Origin: Lucifuga dentata
Taxonomy: Eukaryota; Chordata; Actinopteri; Ophidiiformes; Bythitidae
Direction of reading: 5' to 3'
Length of the DNA: 64,000 bases
Assembly: GCA_014773175.1 (NCBI GenBank)
Contig: VXCM01000699.1
Location: 62,001 to 126,000, forward strand
Under the pieces are notes generated by a model. It searched no databases. It was not told the DNA's origin and saw nothing but the letters and a program-made list of their open reading frames with translations. Below, piece by piece: positions 37,100 to 49,164 of the stretch. The translations under genes and the position numbers were made by a program. Position 1 is the stretch's first letter, and every line of letters starts with the position of its first letter.

Positions 37100-37640
37100 C
37101 TAGCAATATTTATGTGTCGTGAAGTAGCTGTCAACTTGGTAAAGCTAGCGGGTTAGCTTGGCGGCTAGTGATATAAGCTGAAATCCATTGTCGGACAATC
37201 GGCTAGTGTTATTCAAGATAGCGTTTCTTTAGCTGTCACTGACATCACTATGTGGTGACGGCAGGGGGTGTCTGTATTTCTTTTTCTTGTCTTATAAATT
37301 TGCTACAAAATTCTCAGTATGGAGAGCGAACGCAGCAATTGCAGGCCTCAGACTGGAGACAATAGCAAGCTAACCAAGCTAGCAAAGTGCCGTAGTTGCT
37401 AAGCTTGCTAAAAGCTATCTAGCTTGGACGGTGTAAGGAGCTGCACTGAAAACACGGGTATGTTTAACCAAGCTAGCTCTGCCTCTGACCACTTTGTTAT
37501 GGTCTTAATTTTACACGTGATCAGGAGAACGGACGTGATAAATGGCTGCACTGGAGATCGATATTTGAGCAATAAGAATAAACATCGCTGACGTTTTATA
37601 ATTTTATCCAACATCAGCTAGCTCGCTAATAGCCAACTTG
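37100..37640. promoter_or_regulatory. brd10: Likely brd10 5' region rich in GCTAGC motifs
   Basis: This stretch has many AGCTAGC, TTAGC and GCTAAC words on both strands and a raised CpG content compared with its surroundings. It lies 0.3-0.8 kb before the first coding exon. It is the best promoter or 5' UTR candidate, but the start site and exon ends are not fixed. Confidence 0.4.
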
Positions 37641-38123
37641 AAGTTAGTTATTGATCAATGAGAAAGAAAAGTTTGTCAAGATTAGTCACTTTAATAAAGT
37701 GAGCTAAAATGATAGAAATTAGATGCATATAGGCATAATGGCATGACGGAAGACATTACAGTGTTTACTTGGCTGTATCAGTTTGCGCAGCTGTCATGAC
37801 ATGACTTAAGATGCCAGAAAAGCAATGTTATGCATGTTAGGACTAAAAATATAATTTCTGTAAAACAGTCTATTGGATAACAACACAAAATAATCTAATG
37901 GCAAATTCTGTCACTTTTCTCAAACAATGCAGGAATATTGATGGTTAAATGAAAGTTCACCATAGATGACACCTGTGACCCACCTCAGGTGCCTGCACTA
38001 TGCATCAGGGGGATATAACAGACCAAAAAAATCACAGCAACTTGTAGCCAGCAGTTGCTGCACAACAAGAACTTGACTGTGACCGACCCAGGCTCAGCAT
38101 ACCAGCAGCCCTGGACCAACAAA

Positions 38124-41100
38124 ATGTCTTCAGATTCCAGAAGTATGACCAGTAGCACTGAAGGCACTAACCTGGCTATAACTGCGGAAGGGCTCACTAA
38201 TGGCAGCTGTGAAGCTGACACTGTGATGGCATTCCACCATGCTGGTGACAGTGGGGATGTTATTGTTGATGGTGACCAACTTGCACTGAGCAACGATGGC
38301 ATGTCAGAGTTTTCCAACAGCGACCTCTCACTGCGCGAGGTCTGCATCTCTACCAACAGCACTAGCTTTGAAGAAGATATGAACTATGAAGTCCAACAAG
38401 CTTATAGGATATTCACTGGTTTTCTCCTGGATAAGCACAAAGGGATCACCAGCCCATTCCTCTATCCCACTGGCCACCAGGAGACTCAGCATGGTATAGG
38501 AGGAGTCTGGGGCTGGGCTCAATCCCAACTTAGACAGTCAATGTGCCTGAGGAGGATGGAGGAGAAGTTCGTTGGCCAGGAGTATGAGACCATCACGGAG
38601 TTTGTTGCAGATTTCAGGCTGATGTTGGAGAACTGCTACCGTTACCATGGGGTGGACCACTGGATCTCTAAACAGGCCCAAAAGTTGGAAGTCATGTTGG
38701 AGCAGAAGCTTACATTGCTATCCAGGTAAAAAAAAAGACATGTAACTACAGTACATTTTAAATAAATCCCAGAGCCAACAAATAAACAGAAGGCCCACAT
38801 GGTGTTTCTGTGTTGTGCTTCATACAGCAAAGATACATCTTGCAAAGGATGTTCACACTTATTTAAAAACTGCACTTTTTTGAAATAAGAGTAGAAATAC
38901 TTCAGTATTAAGCCAATATTTCTGTTGTACTTAAAGTGAAATATTAAATGCAATGTAATAAATGGCAGAATGTGATTCTGTACTGAAAAGCATTATTATG
39001 CCACCCAATTATTGATCATATTTATTGATAATAACTTGATTATGTTCCATTATAATAATAATAATAATCACAAATACACTTTTATGCATTTTGAGCAATT
39101 GTTTTGCTGACAGGTAATGTTAATGACATGGGCATAATGTCAATTAAGGATGCAGGCTTGTTTTCATTATTGATTAATCTGTCAGTGAGTTTATTAATCA
39201 TTTACTCTAGAAAATGTAAAAAAAACAATGGCAAATGCCCATCACAGGCACACAGATCCCAATGTGATTCCTTCAAACTGCGATTTATTCTGACCAACCA
39301 TTAATAATAGGTTATTCCATGTATAATAATGTGAAACTGAGAAGAGGAGCAAATCTCCAGATTTTTTGTAATTCTTAGTGGATAAATGATTATTGTTAAG
39401 TACAATGGAAGCAACTTTTAATTATTGGTCTCTTTCTGTAACTAGGATGCTGCGAGACAAGACAACATTGGCAGTAACCTCTAAAGGACGTTTTGGTGTA
39501 GAGGAGGAAAGAGGCTCAGGGGGCACTTCCACGAGGAGGAGGTTGGCACCTCGTAGCTTGGCTACTATCACTGTCGGTGGACATGAATCTATCATGGTCC
39601 AAACCCTCCGGATGGAAGAGCAACAGAGAGCCAAGGAGGAGAAGAGGTTAGTAAATAACTGAGAGAAAACAAATTAAAAGATGCTGCCCCAGTTTTCTCT
39701 TTCAAACTCTATAATATTACACAATATGTGTTAAAAGTTTTGGTAAATGAAAACCTGTCAACCATCTCCGCATGCTCCCTGATATTTCAGGCAACGTGAG
39801 CTTGAAAAGAAAGAGGCAGAGGAAATGTCAGCCAAGGAGGTAGAAGAGTGGGAGCAGAGTTTGCTGTCACAGGCTTTCCCCCACACCGTGGACACCCTGT
39901 GGGAACTCCCTGCTATTGGACACTTCCTGTGCCTGGCTCAGACTGCCCTCAACCTCCCTGAGATTGTATTTTTTGAGCTGGAGCGTTGTCTGCTGATGCC
40001 ACGTTGTAGTCTTCTCCTCTCCAAAATCATGTCTTCCCTACTTTCCCCTCCCCAGAGGAGGGCCACTTTGCACCGCCGACCTGCCCTGCCATATCGCCGC
40101 TGGGAGTCTGAGCTCAGGCAGCGGGTCATAGGCTGGTACAGAGCTGTTGGTGCCTCCCATGATCAGCAAGGTCGGGCTGAGCAGCTGGGGCTCTGCCACC
40201 AGTTCTTCAGCATCCTTGGGGAGGTTAGTCCTTCAGAAGAGAAACCTTTCCACCTGCTGCCCTTCTACCAGCGAGTATGGCTTCTGAAGGGGCTGTGTGA
40301 CCACGTGTATGAGACGCAGAAGGATGTGCAGGATGCTGTGCTGGCCCAGCCCATCCATGAGTGTAGAGAGTCTATTTTAGGCTACGACAGCAAAGAGAAT
40401 GCTTACATACACTTCCCACATTTTTGTGGGGCAGACTTGAGGATCTACCGCCAGAGCCCCAGCACACCCCCAGCTTTCCCTTTCCCTGCTGTATGGGTAA
40501 AAAGGGTTGAAATGCAGCCAGGGGCAGAGAGTNCCCCCAGCTTTCCCTTTCCCTGCTGTATGGGTAAAAAGGGTTGAAATGCAGCCAGGGGCAGAGAGTG
40601 AGGAGTCAGACGGAATAAAGGATCAGGAGGATCAACATGACAACATGTGTTATGAGGGCTCTGTGGTCTCAGGAGAGTCAGAGGAGTATGGGAAGGGAGG
40701 AGCAGAGGCACTTAAGTTTTTCAAAAGGGAAAATGGGGATGGAGGGGAGGTGAAAGAGAAGCTTAACTCATGGTCACTGAAGAAGGAGGACGAGTCTGAT
40801 TCAGGGTCTTCTGATGAAGGAGACTCCAGTGAAGACTCTAAATCAAATTTAAAAATACACACAAACTCCTTATCTATTTCATACCTTAAAAGCCCTATTG
40901 GGAGAAGTTGCGAGAAAATAAAGTGGAAGGAAGAGACATCAGAGTTGGAGCACCAGTCCAAGAGATGTATATCCAAGCAGGACCTCGGCTCCTCATTGGG
41001 CTCAGTGCGCACCATTAAGGCAGAGACCCAGGAGCCTTGTCTGAGTGTAGGGGAGCATAGCTACACGGGCAGGTCCCCCGCTCGGTCCATGAATCAGGCC

Positions 41101-44100
41101 TCGACCTCCAGACCAGTGGGGATCAAAATGGAGGGAGTAAGTCCCAGTCAGGGGCACCAACAATCTTCCTGTGTAGAATATTGCAGAAGAAGCAAGACTG
41201 GCAATGTAAACTTGGGGTGTTGCTATGGCACATCAGGGCTGGAAAAGCAGCTGTCATCTGAGGGCACTCAAAACTCAACTGAAGAGAGGGTGAATGACAG
41301 AATCCGGACTCGAAAAAAAAAGAGAAAGAAAAAGCGAGAGAGGGAGCAGCTGGGGGTGAAAGGAGAGCACAAGNCGAAAAAAAAAGAGAAAGAAAAAGCG
41401 AGAGAGGGAGCAGCTGGGGGTGAAAGGAGAGCACAAGCAGCATGCAGACCGAGTGAAGCTGTGCTCATCCCAGGCTGTCAAGTCTGCTGTGCGAAGAGGC
41501 GCGGCAACAAACAAGAAGACAAAAGAAAAGAGGAAAAAACATAAAATCGGTAAGGAAAAGCTTTCAGTTCTATTTTCTGAATTTGCAATATTCTTCTGTG
41601 CTATTTTTTTAATGAATGATTTGTTGCTTCAGTCGATACAATCAATACATCCCCAATGGAGATTTTAAGAGTTTTATCAAAGCAAACTACAGATTTCTTG
41701 ACAGGAAAAAAGCTTGAATCTTCAAAGAAGATTAAAGATGAACCTCCTGCTGAGCCATCATTCAAGGTAGTCACACTTACAATGCTGTATACTATATTTT
41801 GTTTCATCTTTACAAGCATCTCTTTTTTTTTCCTACAAATTTTTTTGGGCCCGTTTCCTTCCTGGCATTTATTCTTTATTCTGATTTTCATACTGTATTT
41901 GTTATTGCCTCCTCCTCTGTAGTTGGTATGCACCAGTCTTGAGGAGCTACGTGGGCTGATCAGTAAGACAGAGGATGAGCTTGATGACCTGGAGAGCACC
42001 AAAAAGAGATTGGTGAGTGAAAATAAAATTCCATGAGCAGGGTTCAACCATGATCTCTACAGGGAGCCATGGTGGAAAGCAGCATTTTGGTGCAGAAAAT
42101 AAAGTGCTCAGATTTTTTTTAAATTTCTGTGACCTCACTAAGGATTTCTTTATTTAACTGACAGGGTCGGTGGTATTTTAGGAGAGAAGCAGTCAAAGAT
42201 CTCCACAGTACTCTTATCAGATTACTGAATGAGCTTACACCCTGGGAACCGAAACTTGTTAAGGCCTACCAGAGGAACAGGTACAACTCGTTTGATATTA
42301 AATTGATCAGGTCAAATAAATCCTGTATCAGCATAGGTATTTTGCATGTGTCCTGTCTGGATAATATGCTCTGATTTGTGGTGTTATTATCATTTTCTGT
42401 TTTCTATGTTTTATTTCCTCCCTTCCCTCTACGCTAGACTCCGATTGAAGAAGGAATTCGATGACTTCAAGAAGCATCCAGACTACAATAACTTTGTACG
42501 TGAAGAGTGTATCTCGTCTTCGTCCTCGTCATCATCGTCGTCATCGTCGGATGATGAAGAAAAGGGGAAGGAGTTGTGTTCAATGTCAGGTCACTTTCGA
42601 GGGTCAGAAGAGGAAGACCCAGAGCATGTTGTTCCCAGAGGCCTTTGGACCAAAGGTAATGTAACTGACTCACACATTCATTTCATCATTTCTCTGCTTT
42701 AAAAGTTAAAATTTAAAATTTTTCTTCTTTAAAAGTCACAAGTAAGGAAAGAATGATGTCTTACACATATGAATGAATGTTTGGGATATACTAATAGTTC
42801 TTTTTTTTTTTGGACTGATTCAAATTAACTTATTGGCTGGACTTTTTACTATTGTTAGCAATAACAGTAATAATTCTGTATATCATAGTGTTAATCATGT
42901 GATAAGCAAATAATATAGTAATCAAATACTCCAAAACATGACACTTAACTAAAGTAAAATAATATCCCCAAAATTGAACTCCATTAAGATCCATTCTCAT
43001 TTAAAAATGGAAGGACTGTGTGTAGTTAAAGTGAAATAGAAATTGAGCATGAATAACAAACGCAGGACTATATTTATGTCCTGGTAAGTAACCTGTTTAA
43101 ACCATCTATTATGTATACATGGTCAATTGATGGATGCATCTCTAATGCATATCCCCATTACTTTCTCAGCAAGCACCAGGGAGTTTGTGGCTCAGTCTGC
43201 TGGAGAGAAAATGGTGACCTATGTGGCCCCCAACCACCTAAAGCACCCTGTGGCCCACACAGAGGAGGATTTCAGTCTTCTGCCAAGAGTTGAAACTGGC
43301 AGCTATAACATTAGTCGTACCTCTGACTCTGGGCTAGGGTTTAGATCTGAACTAGACCCACCAAATCACTCCAGGGACTCAAACTCTGCACAGGCAGCAA
43401 GGGTACTAGCCCAGGCATCACTGGTACCCAGACCCACCATCCATCACCCCACCACTGGACTACCTAAGGGTTACACACCCATCCCCACCCTGCTGGCTAA
43501 GAGTGTGGGTAATAAAGTGACCTTAATGAAACGGCCTGCTGATTGCCTAGGGGCTAGCAACCTATATAGACAGAGCAAAGATTCTATGGTTCCCCTGCCT
43601 ACCTCAGTGGTGGCTACCACAAAGCCCTCAAAAGCACAAAGTTCTCCATCCATTTCCCAGCAGAATTCACAACCAATTCAGACACAAGGATCACAGCAGA
43701 CACAAGTTCTCAGAAAATCAGTAACAGCCACAGTTACAGCCGCTCTTCCTAAGCACCCACAGGCCAAACCAACTCAGACTGTACCAAAACGTCCTATCCA
43801 AGTCGTGTACAGGGTGTCTGAGGGATTAGGTCACCTTGTAAGCAAGGACAGCAGCAGCCCAGTCAAGATTTCTGTTCAGCCCTTTGTGGACCAGAACACC
43901 GGGGAGAAGATCATGCAGCAAGTGGTGATTCTTCCTTCAAACCTTCTCATTCAGAAAACTGAAGAAAAAGTGTCTTTGTCACATCAACAGCAGTCTAAAG
44001 GCATCCAGGCCCCAGTTTCTAAAGTGGCGGGCCCTTTATGTATGTCCACCAATGTGCCTGGGTTTACCATTCCTGAAAACAAAATTCCTGTTCAGCAAGT

Positions 44101-47100
44101 GGCTCCGTTAAATGATGCCAGGACACCGAGGACCCGTTCTCCCTCTGTTCCCCTTTGTCTGCAGCAGGTACCCCTGAACACAACTGGTTTTAAGGGGGCA
44201 CAAACCTGCAGTCCTCGAGCTAGCACGCCACAGGCTGTCATGCCAAATCACTCACCCGTCACTTCCCCAGCCAGTGCAGTTTCTACTGAGCCTGTTAAGC
44301 CTACAGACCCTAAGCAGGAGCTGAAGACTGTGTGTATCCGTGACTCACAATCTATATTGGTCACAACTAGAGGGGGCAACACAGGCATAGTCAAAGTCCA
44401 GACATCCTCAGACCAGAATGCACTTGGTTCCTTGCCTGCCAGTCCCGTCATCACCATCTCACCTCAGTTCAAAGCTTTCCTTGTATCCAGTACGTCACCT
44501 GCTCTTTGTCCTGCTCCCTCTCAGACATCTTCTTCCACAGTCCCAGCAGGAACAAGTGTCTCAGTAGCTCAGCCTCAGAACCAGGCTCCTTCATTATTAA
44601 AGTCTCCCTCCACTGTCACCACTCCCATGGTGACTGCAGCCACTGGCAACATTCCCTTTGCAGTCCCAGGAAGTCAGACTGCAGGCACTACTGTTACCTT
44701 TAGTCAAGCCTCCAGCAACTCAGCTTGGTCTAGAGTTGGGACAAAAATTGGCCAAACAGCTCAAGCAGCAGGTGCTGGTTCTCATTTGCAAAGTTCACTC
44801 ATAAAAAATACTGTCGTCGTCCCATCACTGAGTAGTTCCAGCGTTCCCCAAGTTCCCACGAAAACAGAGTTCACAAACAAACCTGGTGTAAAACGAGCTT
44901 GCACCGACGAGAGGTCCCAAGTTACTAAATTCATCCTGGTCACTCCCACTTCTTCATCCTCCACTTCAAATGTAGCTGTATCAAAAGGAACTAATTCCAC
45001 TACATCCCTTCCTTGTTCAAGACTCATGTTCATCAGCCAGCCCACAGCGGCATCATCCACCACCATCATGGGAAGCATTCCAAAGCAGGGAACAGGCAGC
45101 GGTGGACAGCCCCAAATGACTTCATTTTCAAGTCAGGGGTTGAAGATAGGCTTAAGCCCAGGCCAGCCTGTAGGTGGTGTCAACTTAGAAGCATTGTCCA
45201 ACGTCAAGAATATCACTCTGCCCACAGGTAGGTTTGTTTATATTGACCTTTAGCTGCAGTTATATTTTTTAATGCACATAATGCTATATTTAAAATGCTT
45301 TCCTCTTCTGAAAGCATACATTCTAGTTAAGTGATACAGTTCTCTGAAAAATACTTTTCTGAGTGAAATAAAAAATGAATACTTGGTTTATCAACATAAA
45401 TAAAATTGTTTCTTAGAGACCACAACACACGCTCAAGTTGCATTATTGTGATTAAAATATTAATATTTTGAGAAACAAATTTAAAAATAAATATCTCAAT
45501 CTTATGTTTCTCCAGGTGTTCAGATCCAGTTGTCAGGGCGGACCACAGGCCTTGGACAGATGCATTCTCCTAAAAGCACATCGGTGTCTGTCTCTGATAC
45601 AGGACCTCTGACAGCCACCTCCACTGGAGTGGTCCAGGTCACAAATTCAAACACCATCATTAGCTATCCTGTCCAGCCTGGCTCTCACTCTGTGCTGACC
45701 ACCAGGTCTCAACTGCAGGGTGTCTCCTCCATCACCATGATCCCCCAACCAGGCTCTTACATGTCTACACCAACTGCTGCCACTGTGCCCCCGGGATCCA
45801 TAATTACAAACGACCTCAGTTTGACCACAGGTGTACTGCCCAACAAACCCGCAATCACCACCACAGAAGGTAGACCAGCCCAAACCACCACAACTGTCCT
45901 GCTCAATCAGTCACCAAAGTTCCAAAGTGGTGCTGAAACCTCTCTTACACCCTCTTCCCAACTGGCTCACATTAACCTGCAAATACCCGTCTCCTCTGCA
46001 AAGCCTAATAGCGCTGTCGCAAATGCCAGCCTGTTCTCTGTGACAACCGCTGCTACCCCAGTCACCTCCTCTGCTACCGGCACAATCCAGCAGAGAATAG
46101 TCATCAACACCAGCACACCCCTAGCTGCTGGCACACAGATCCTCCTCAACAATGCACGCTTTGTAGTCCCTCCACAGGGTTTGGGACCAGGCAGCCATGT
46201 CCTCATTATCTCTAGCTCTGCATCACAAGAAGTGCCTAGTACCAGTGCTACCATCACTGCAGCAGCGCCACCACCAGTCGCAGTAGCCCCTCGAACACCA
46301 TTGCTGCCCCAGTCATCTCCAGTTGGGCTACCTGCTGTGCCTACCATTAATTCTCCTATTGTAGCATGCACACCTACTGTTGGTTCATCAGCACTAGCAA
46401 GCAGTCCCAGTGTTACACCAGCCAGACTAATAGGAACACCCAGCCTGGGCTCATCTTTGTTACCCAGTACAACAAATGTAGTGTCTGCTTTGCCAAGGTT
46501 ACCAACTTTCCAAGCTGGTAATAACCCTGCATCGCCTTTTGTAGGCGCACCCACCCTGCTGTCAGCCCCACCTAGGTTAGGCAGCTCTGCCACCCTAGTT
46601 TCTCCTGTGATGACCGGTGCACCCACCCGTACCTCAGCACTGGCTACAGTCAACGTAGCTACCGGCACCCCCATGCATGCAGAGTGTTCCTCTGGTGAAA
46701 ACACAGTCTCATCCACAATAGCGCCTCCTTTGCCCAGATTCTCCACACCTCCATCAACCTCATCTGTTTTACTCAGCCCATCTGCTGTTGCCCTGACCAG
46801 CTCCGTCAGGCCAGCTGTAGGATCTCTCTCGTCGGTCGCGCTCCCACTCTCAGCTGTGATGACAGGCATGCCGGCTTTCCATTCCTCTCTTCCTGCGCAT
46901 CAGATGGCATCAGTAGCCAGCCCAGCCGCAGTGAGACCCCAGCAGACAGCACTTGGAATCGCAGCACCTTCCACTGCCCCGCCTCAGTCGTCGCTGCACA
47001 CGGGACTTGGCAGTGCCTCAGTCAGACAACAGATGCCAGCAGCCATACAGCCAGTGGTTGCTGGAACACGGACACAAGTATTGCCAACCATGGCTGTCCC

Positions 47101-47506
47101 ACCAATTGTAAGCACAGTGCCCAGGATTCAAACACTGCCCATTGCTACAGTTCCACCTATTGGAAGCATTGTCAATAGCGTTGAAGCAGCTCCTATGGTC
47201 ACCACAGCTCCATCTAACAACACTGTAATAATCACTCCAGCTCAACCAATCAGAGCACTGAGAAAAAACAACAACACCCACCGGCCTGTCGTTTTAGCCA
47301 ACCAAGTGTTGGGGAAGCCCGCCTCAGCATCAGGTATGCATAGCAATGCAGCATCCAAGCTACTCATTAGTCCTGATGGTGCTGTTTTGAGCGCGGTTCA
47401 GTGCCCTTTCATCCCAGCAGGCCTGCCGGGCTCACCCAAACCACAAGCTGCACCGGTGGTCTCACCTAGCATTTCTACTGGAGCATTACCCACCACACAC
47501 ACATGA
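38124..47506 (+). CDS. brd10: Bromodomain-containing protein BRD10 (KIAA2026), nine coding exons
   Basis: Large nuclear protein, poorly characterised, the fish counterpart of human KIAA2026/BRD10. Coding exons: 38124-38725, 39446-39646, 39791-41549, 41633-41766, 41923-42012, 42165-42280, 42438-42655, 43170-45227, 45516-47506. All phases join. The sum is 7038 nt (2345 aa) after collapsing two N-joined duplications in exon 3 (66 bp at N 40533 and 63 bp at N 41374). The ATG at 38124 is the first in frame after an upstream stop at 38016-38018. An acceptor at 37931-37932 suggests a non-coding exon upstream. Order: Ser/Thr/acidic N-terminus, bromodomain-like region, charged helix, DDT/WHIM-like region, charged low-complexity middle, conserved RWYFRREAVKDLHSTLIRLL block, poly-Ser then DDEE, and about 1350 residues rich in Ser, Thr, Pro and Val. 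Recognition rests on the bromodomain, on the RWYF block and on the mlana/uhrf2 neighbours. Confidence 0.93.
38376..38725 (+). other. brd10: brd10 bromodomain-like region
   Basis: Residues about 85-200: NYEVQQAYRIFTGFLLDKHK, SPFLYPTG, MCLRRMEEKFVGQEYETITE, FVADFRLMLENCYRYHG. The order of helices and the FxxDxxLMxxNCYRY pattern fit a bromodomain. The usual acetyl-lysine-contacting Asn is represented by N of ENCYRY. Confidence 0.8.
39850..40460 (+). other. brd10: brd10 DDT/WHIM-like region
   Basis: Residues about 290-490 read FPHTVDTLWELPAIGHFLCL, LPEIVFFELERCLL, then PFYQRVWLLKGLCDHV and ESILGYDSKENAYIHFPHF. The second half has the look of WHIM motifs (LGxDxxxNxYxxF) seen in BAZ, CECR2 and BPTF. 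The domain name is inference from pattern only. Confidence 0.55.
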
Positions 47507-48076
47507 TTCCACTCTACAGCCTTCACAAGCAGACACAAAGTGAACCAATTAACTGAGAAGTCACGTACTTCTCACTCCAACTGCTTAGTTTTGGCAGGAC
47601 TCCTAAACATTGCTTGCAGTGATTGCGGATGAGTCAAGGAACTGTTTTTCAGCTGTAGTTTGACTCATAACTTAGATTTGTCAAAGTTATGCTAGGTTAA
47701 ATCCTATGATGAGTTCAATGTAGGTAAACTCAAATATACTTAAAGAGAATGGAAATGTATATTGTCATGGTGTCTCAAGTGAAAACTATTTGGGTTTCCT
47801 TTAGATGAATGTTGCAGACTTTTTTTTATTTCATGGCCAGTAATGACAACTCTTAAGAAAGCAGTACAACAGGAGGGTTGATAAAATACTTTTCAGAAAG
47901 TTTTTGTAATACTTTTCAATGCTATTAGATACTACTTCATAATACTGTTCATTACTGTTCATTGGTACAGCTTGCTTTACTTTATCTGTCAGTTTGAACA
48001 ATACCACTGTCTGTATCCAGATTGTCACATTGACATTTTTTCAACTGTTTGAAAACGTTTTACATTTAGAAGTATA

Positions 48077-48418
48077 AATAAACCGATAGATGAATTTGTA
48101 CTACATGTTTGAGCCCATATATAATGTTTTGAAATCAACATTTATTTATTTTTACCATATAGAGTTTTCAAAAATATCAAGTAGGTATATTTACATTGAA
48201 CAAATATGGACATTACTGCATGGAAATAATGCAACTGTCCCCAATAAATGTTTGGATCTACTTCCTTTTAGACATTCTTTGTGAAATCTGTTTTTATTGT
48301 TTACTGAAAGAACATATTTACATTGTGTTCATAAATGTGAGTAATTTTTACAAACTTTTGTTGTTTCACCTATTGGTGTGTGCAGCTAAAAGGTACAACT
48401 AAATATATTGACAATAAA
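48077..48418 (+). terminator. brd10: brd10 polyadenylation signals
   Basis: AATAAA occurs at 48077-48082, 48243-48248 and 48413-48418, giving 3' UTRs of about 0.6-0.9 kb. The last is 61 bp from the opposing mlana signal. Which one is used cannot be told from sequence. Confidence 0.6.
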
Positions 48419-48478
48419 ATTGGATTACACATTCTCAGACAACAGATGTGGTTTGGGGCTTGTTAATCAGTATTTTCC

Positions 48479-48484
48479 TTTATT
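48479..48484 (-). terminator. mlana: mlana polyadenylation signal
   Basis: TTTATT on the plus strand is AATAAA for mlana, only 24 bases beyond the stop codon. If used, the mlana 3' UTR is very short and ends almost against the end of brd10. Confidence 0.5.
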
Positions 48485-48507
48485 CTCCAGTGTTCTGTGC
48501 AGAACCT

Positions 48508-49055
48508 TCAGGGGGAATAGGGAGGAGGCAGCGGCCCTGAAGAAATCTTATAAGCCGGAGGGGCATTAGGAACCTGCAAAAGAGTGAGACAAATACATTC
48601 AAATATTAAAACCTCTTCAATTTCCCTTGAAGTAGTGTCAGAAAAAACATTTTCCAATCTGTGCCATATTGCCGTCTTATATTTTGTATCAGCTTTTTCT
48701 ATTCCAATTGTCATATTTGAGAAGCTGGAACCTATAAATATAATTTTTATGTTAATTAATGATTTAAACTCAGTTGATTCATTGTTTCAGCATTGAAAAT
48801 ATTGAAAGCCAAGATGCCTGGTTATTACATCAACTGAAACTTAAGTGCATAATTCTGCATTGTTCAGCATTATTGAGAATTTAATGCCTGGACTAGAAAT
48901 TAAATTACAGCTTTGTAGGTTTGATCAAAGCATGGTTTCATTGAGGTCAAAAAGAGTCTATTCTTTGAACTGCTGCAGTAAAGTGATGGAAATTGTGAAG
49001 GGTCATTGTGCTTTTGCATCATCCCATATGACAAGGTGGTGATATGATCCCCTTC

Positions 49056-49100
<45 letters not shown>

Positions 49101-49119
49101 TACCTCTTGGGAATGAGNC

Positions 49120-49164
<45 letters not shown>

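Larger units (their letters stand above)
34501..37932. other. Divergent intergenic region between uhrf2 and brd10
   Basis: No conserved coding is seen. It contains a hAT-like end at 34757-34815, the third fold-back copy (35767-35924), and a GC- and CpG-richer section at about 36900-37640 that probably holds the brd10 promoter and non-coding first exon. GT-type donors that could end such an exon occur at 37433 and 37458. The open frame at 36874-37122 resembles no family. Confidence 0.55.

Noticed and set aside
36874..37122. 83-codon open frame upstream of brd10
   Set aside because: It lies in the probable promoter or 5' UTR, resembles no protein and does not connect in phase to the first brd10 exon.
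45967..46869. 300-codon minus-strand open frame
   Set aside because: It is the antisense shadow of the Ser/Thr/Pro-rich brd10 last exon; biased codon content keeps the reverse frame open.
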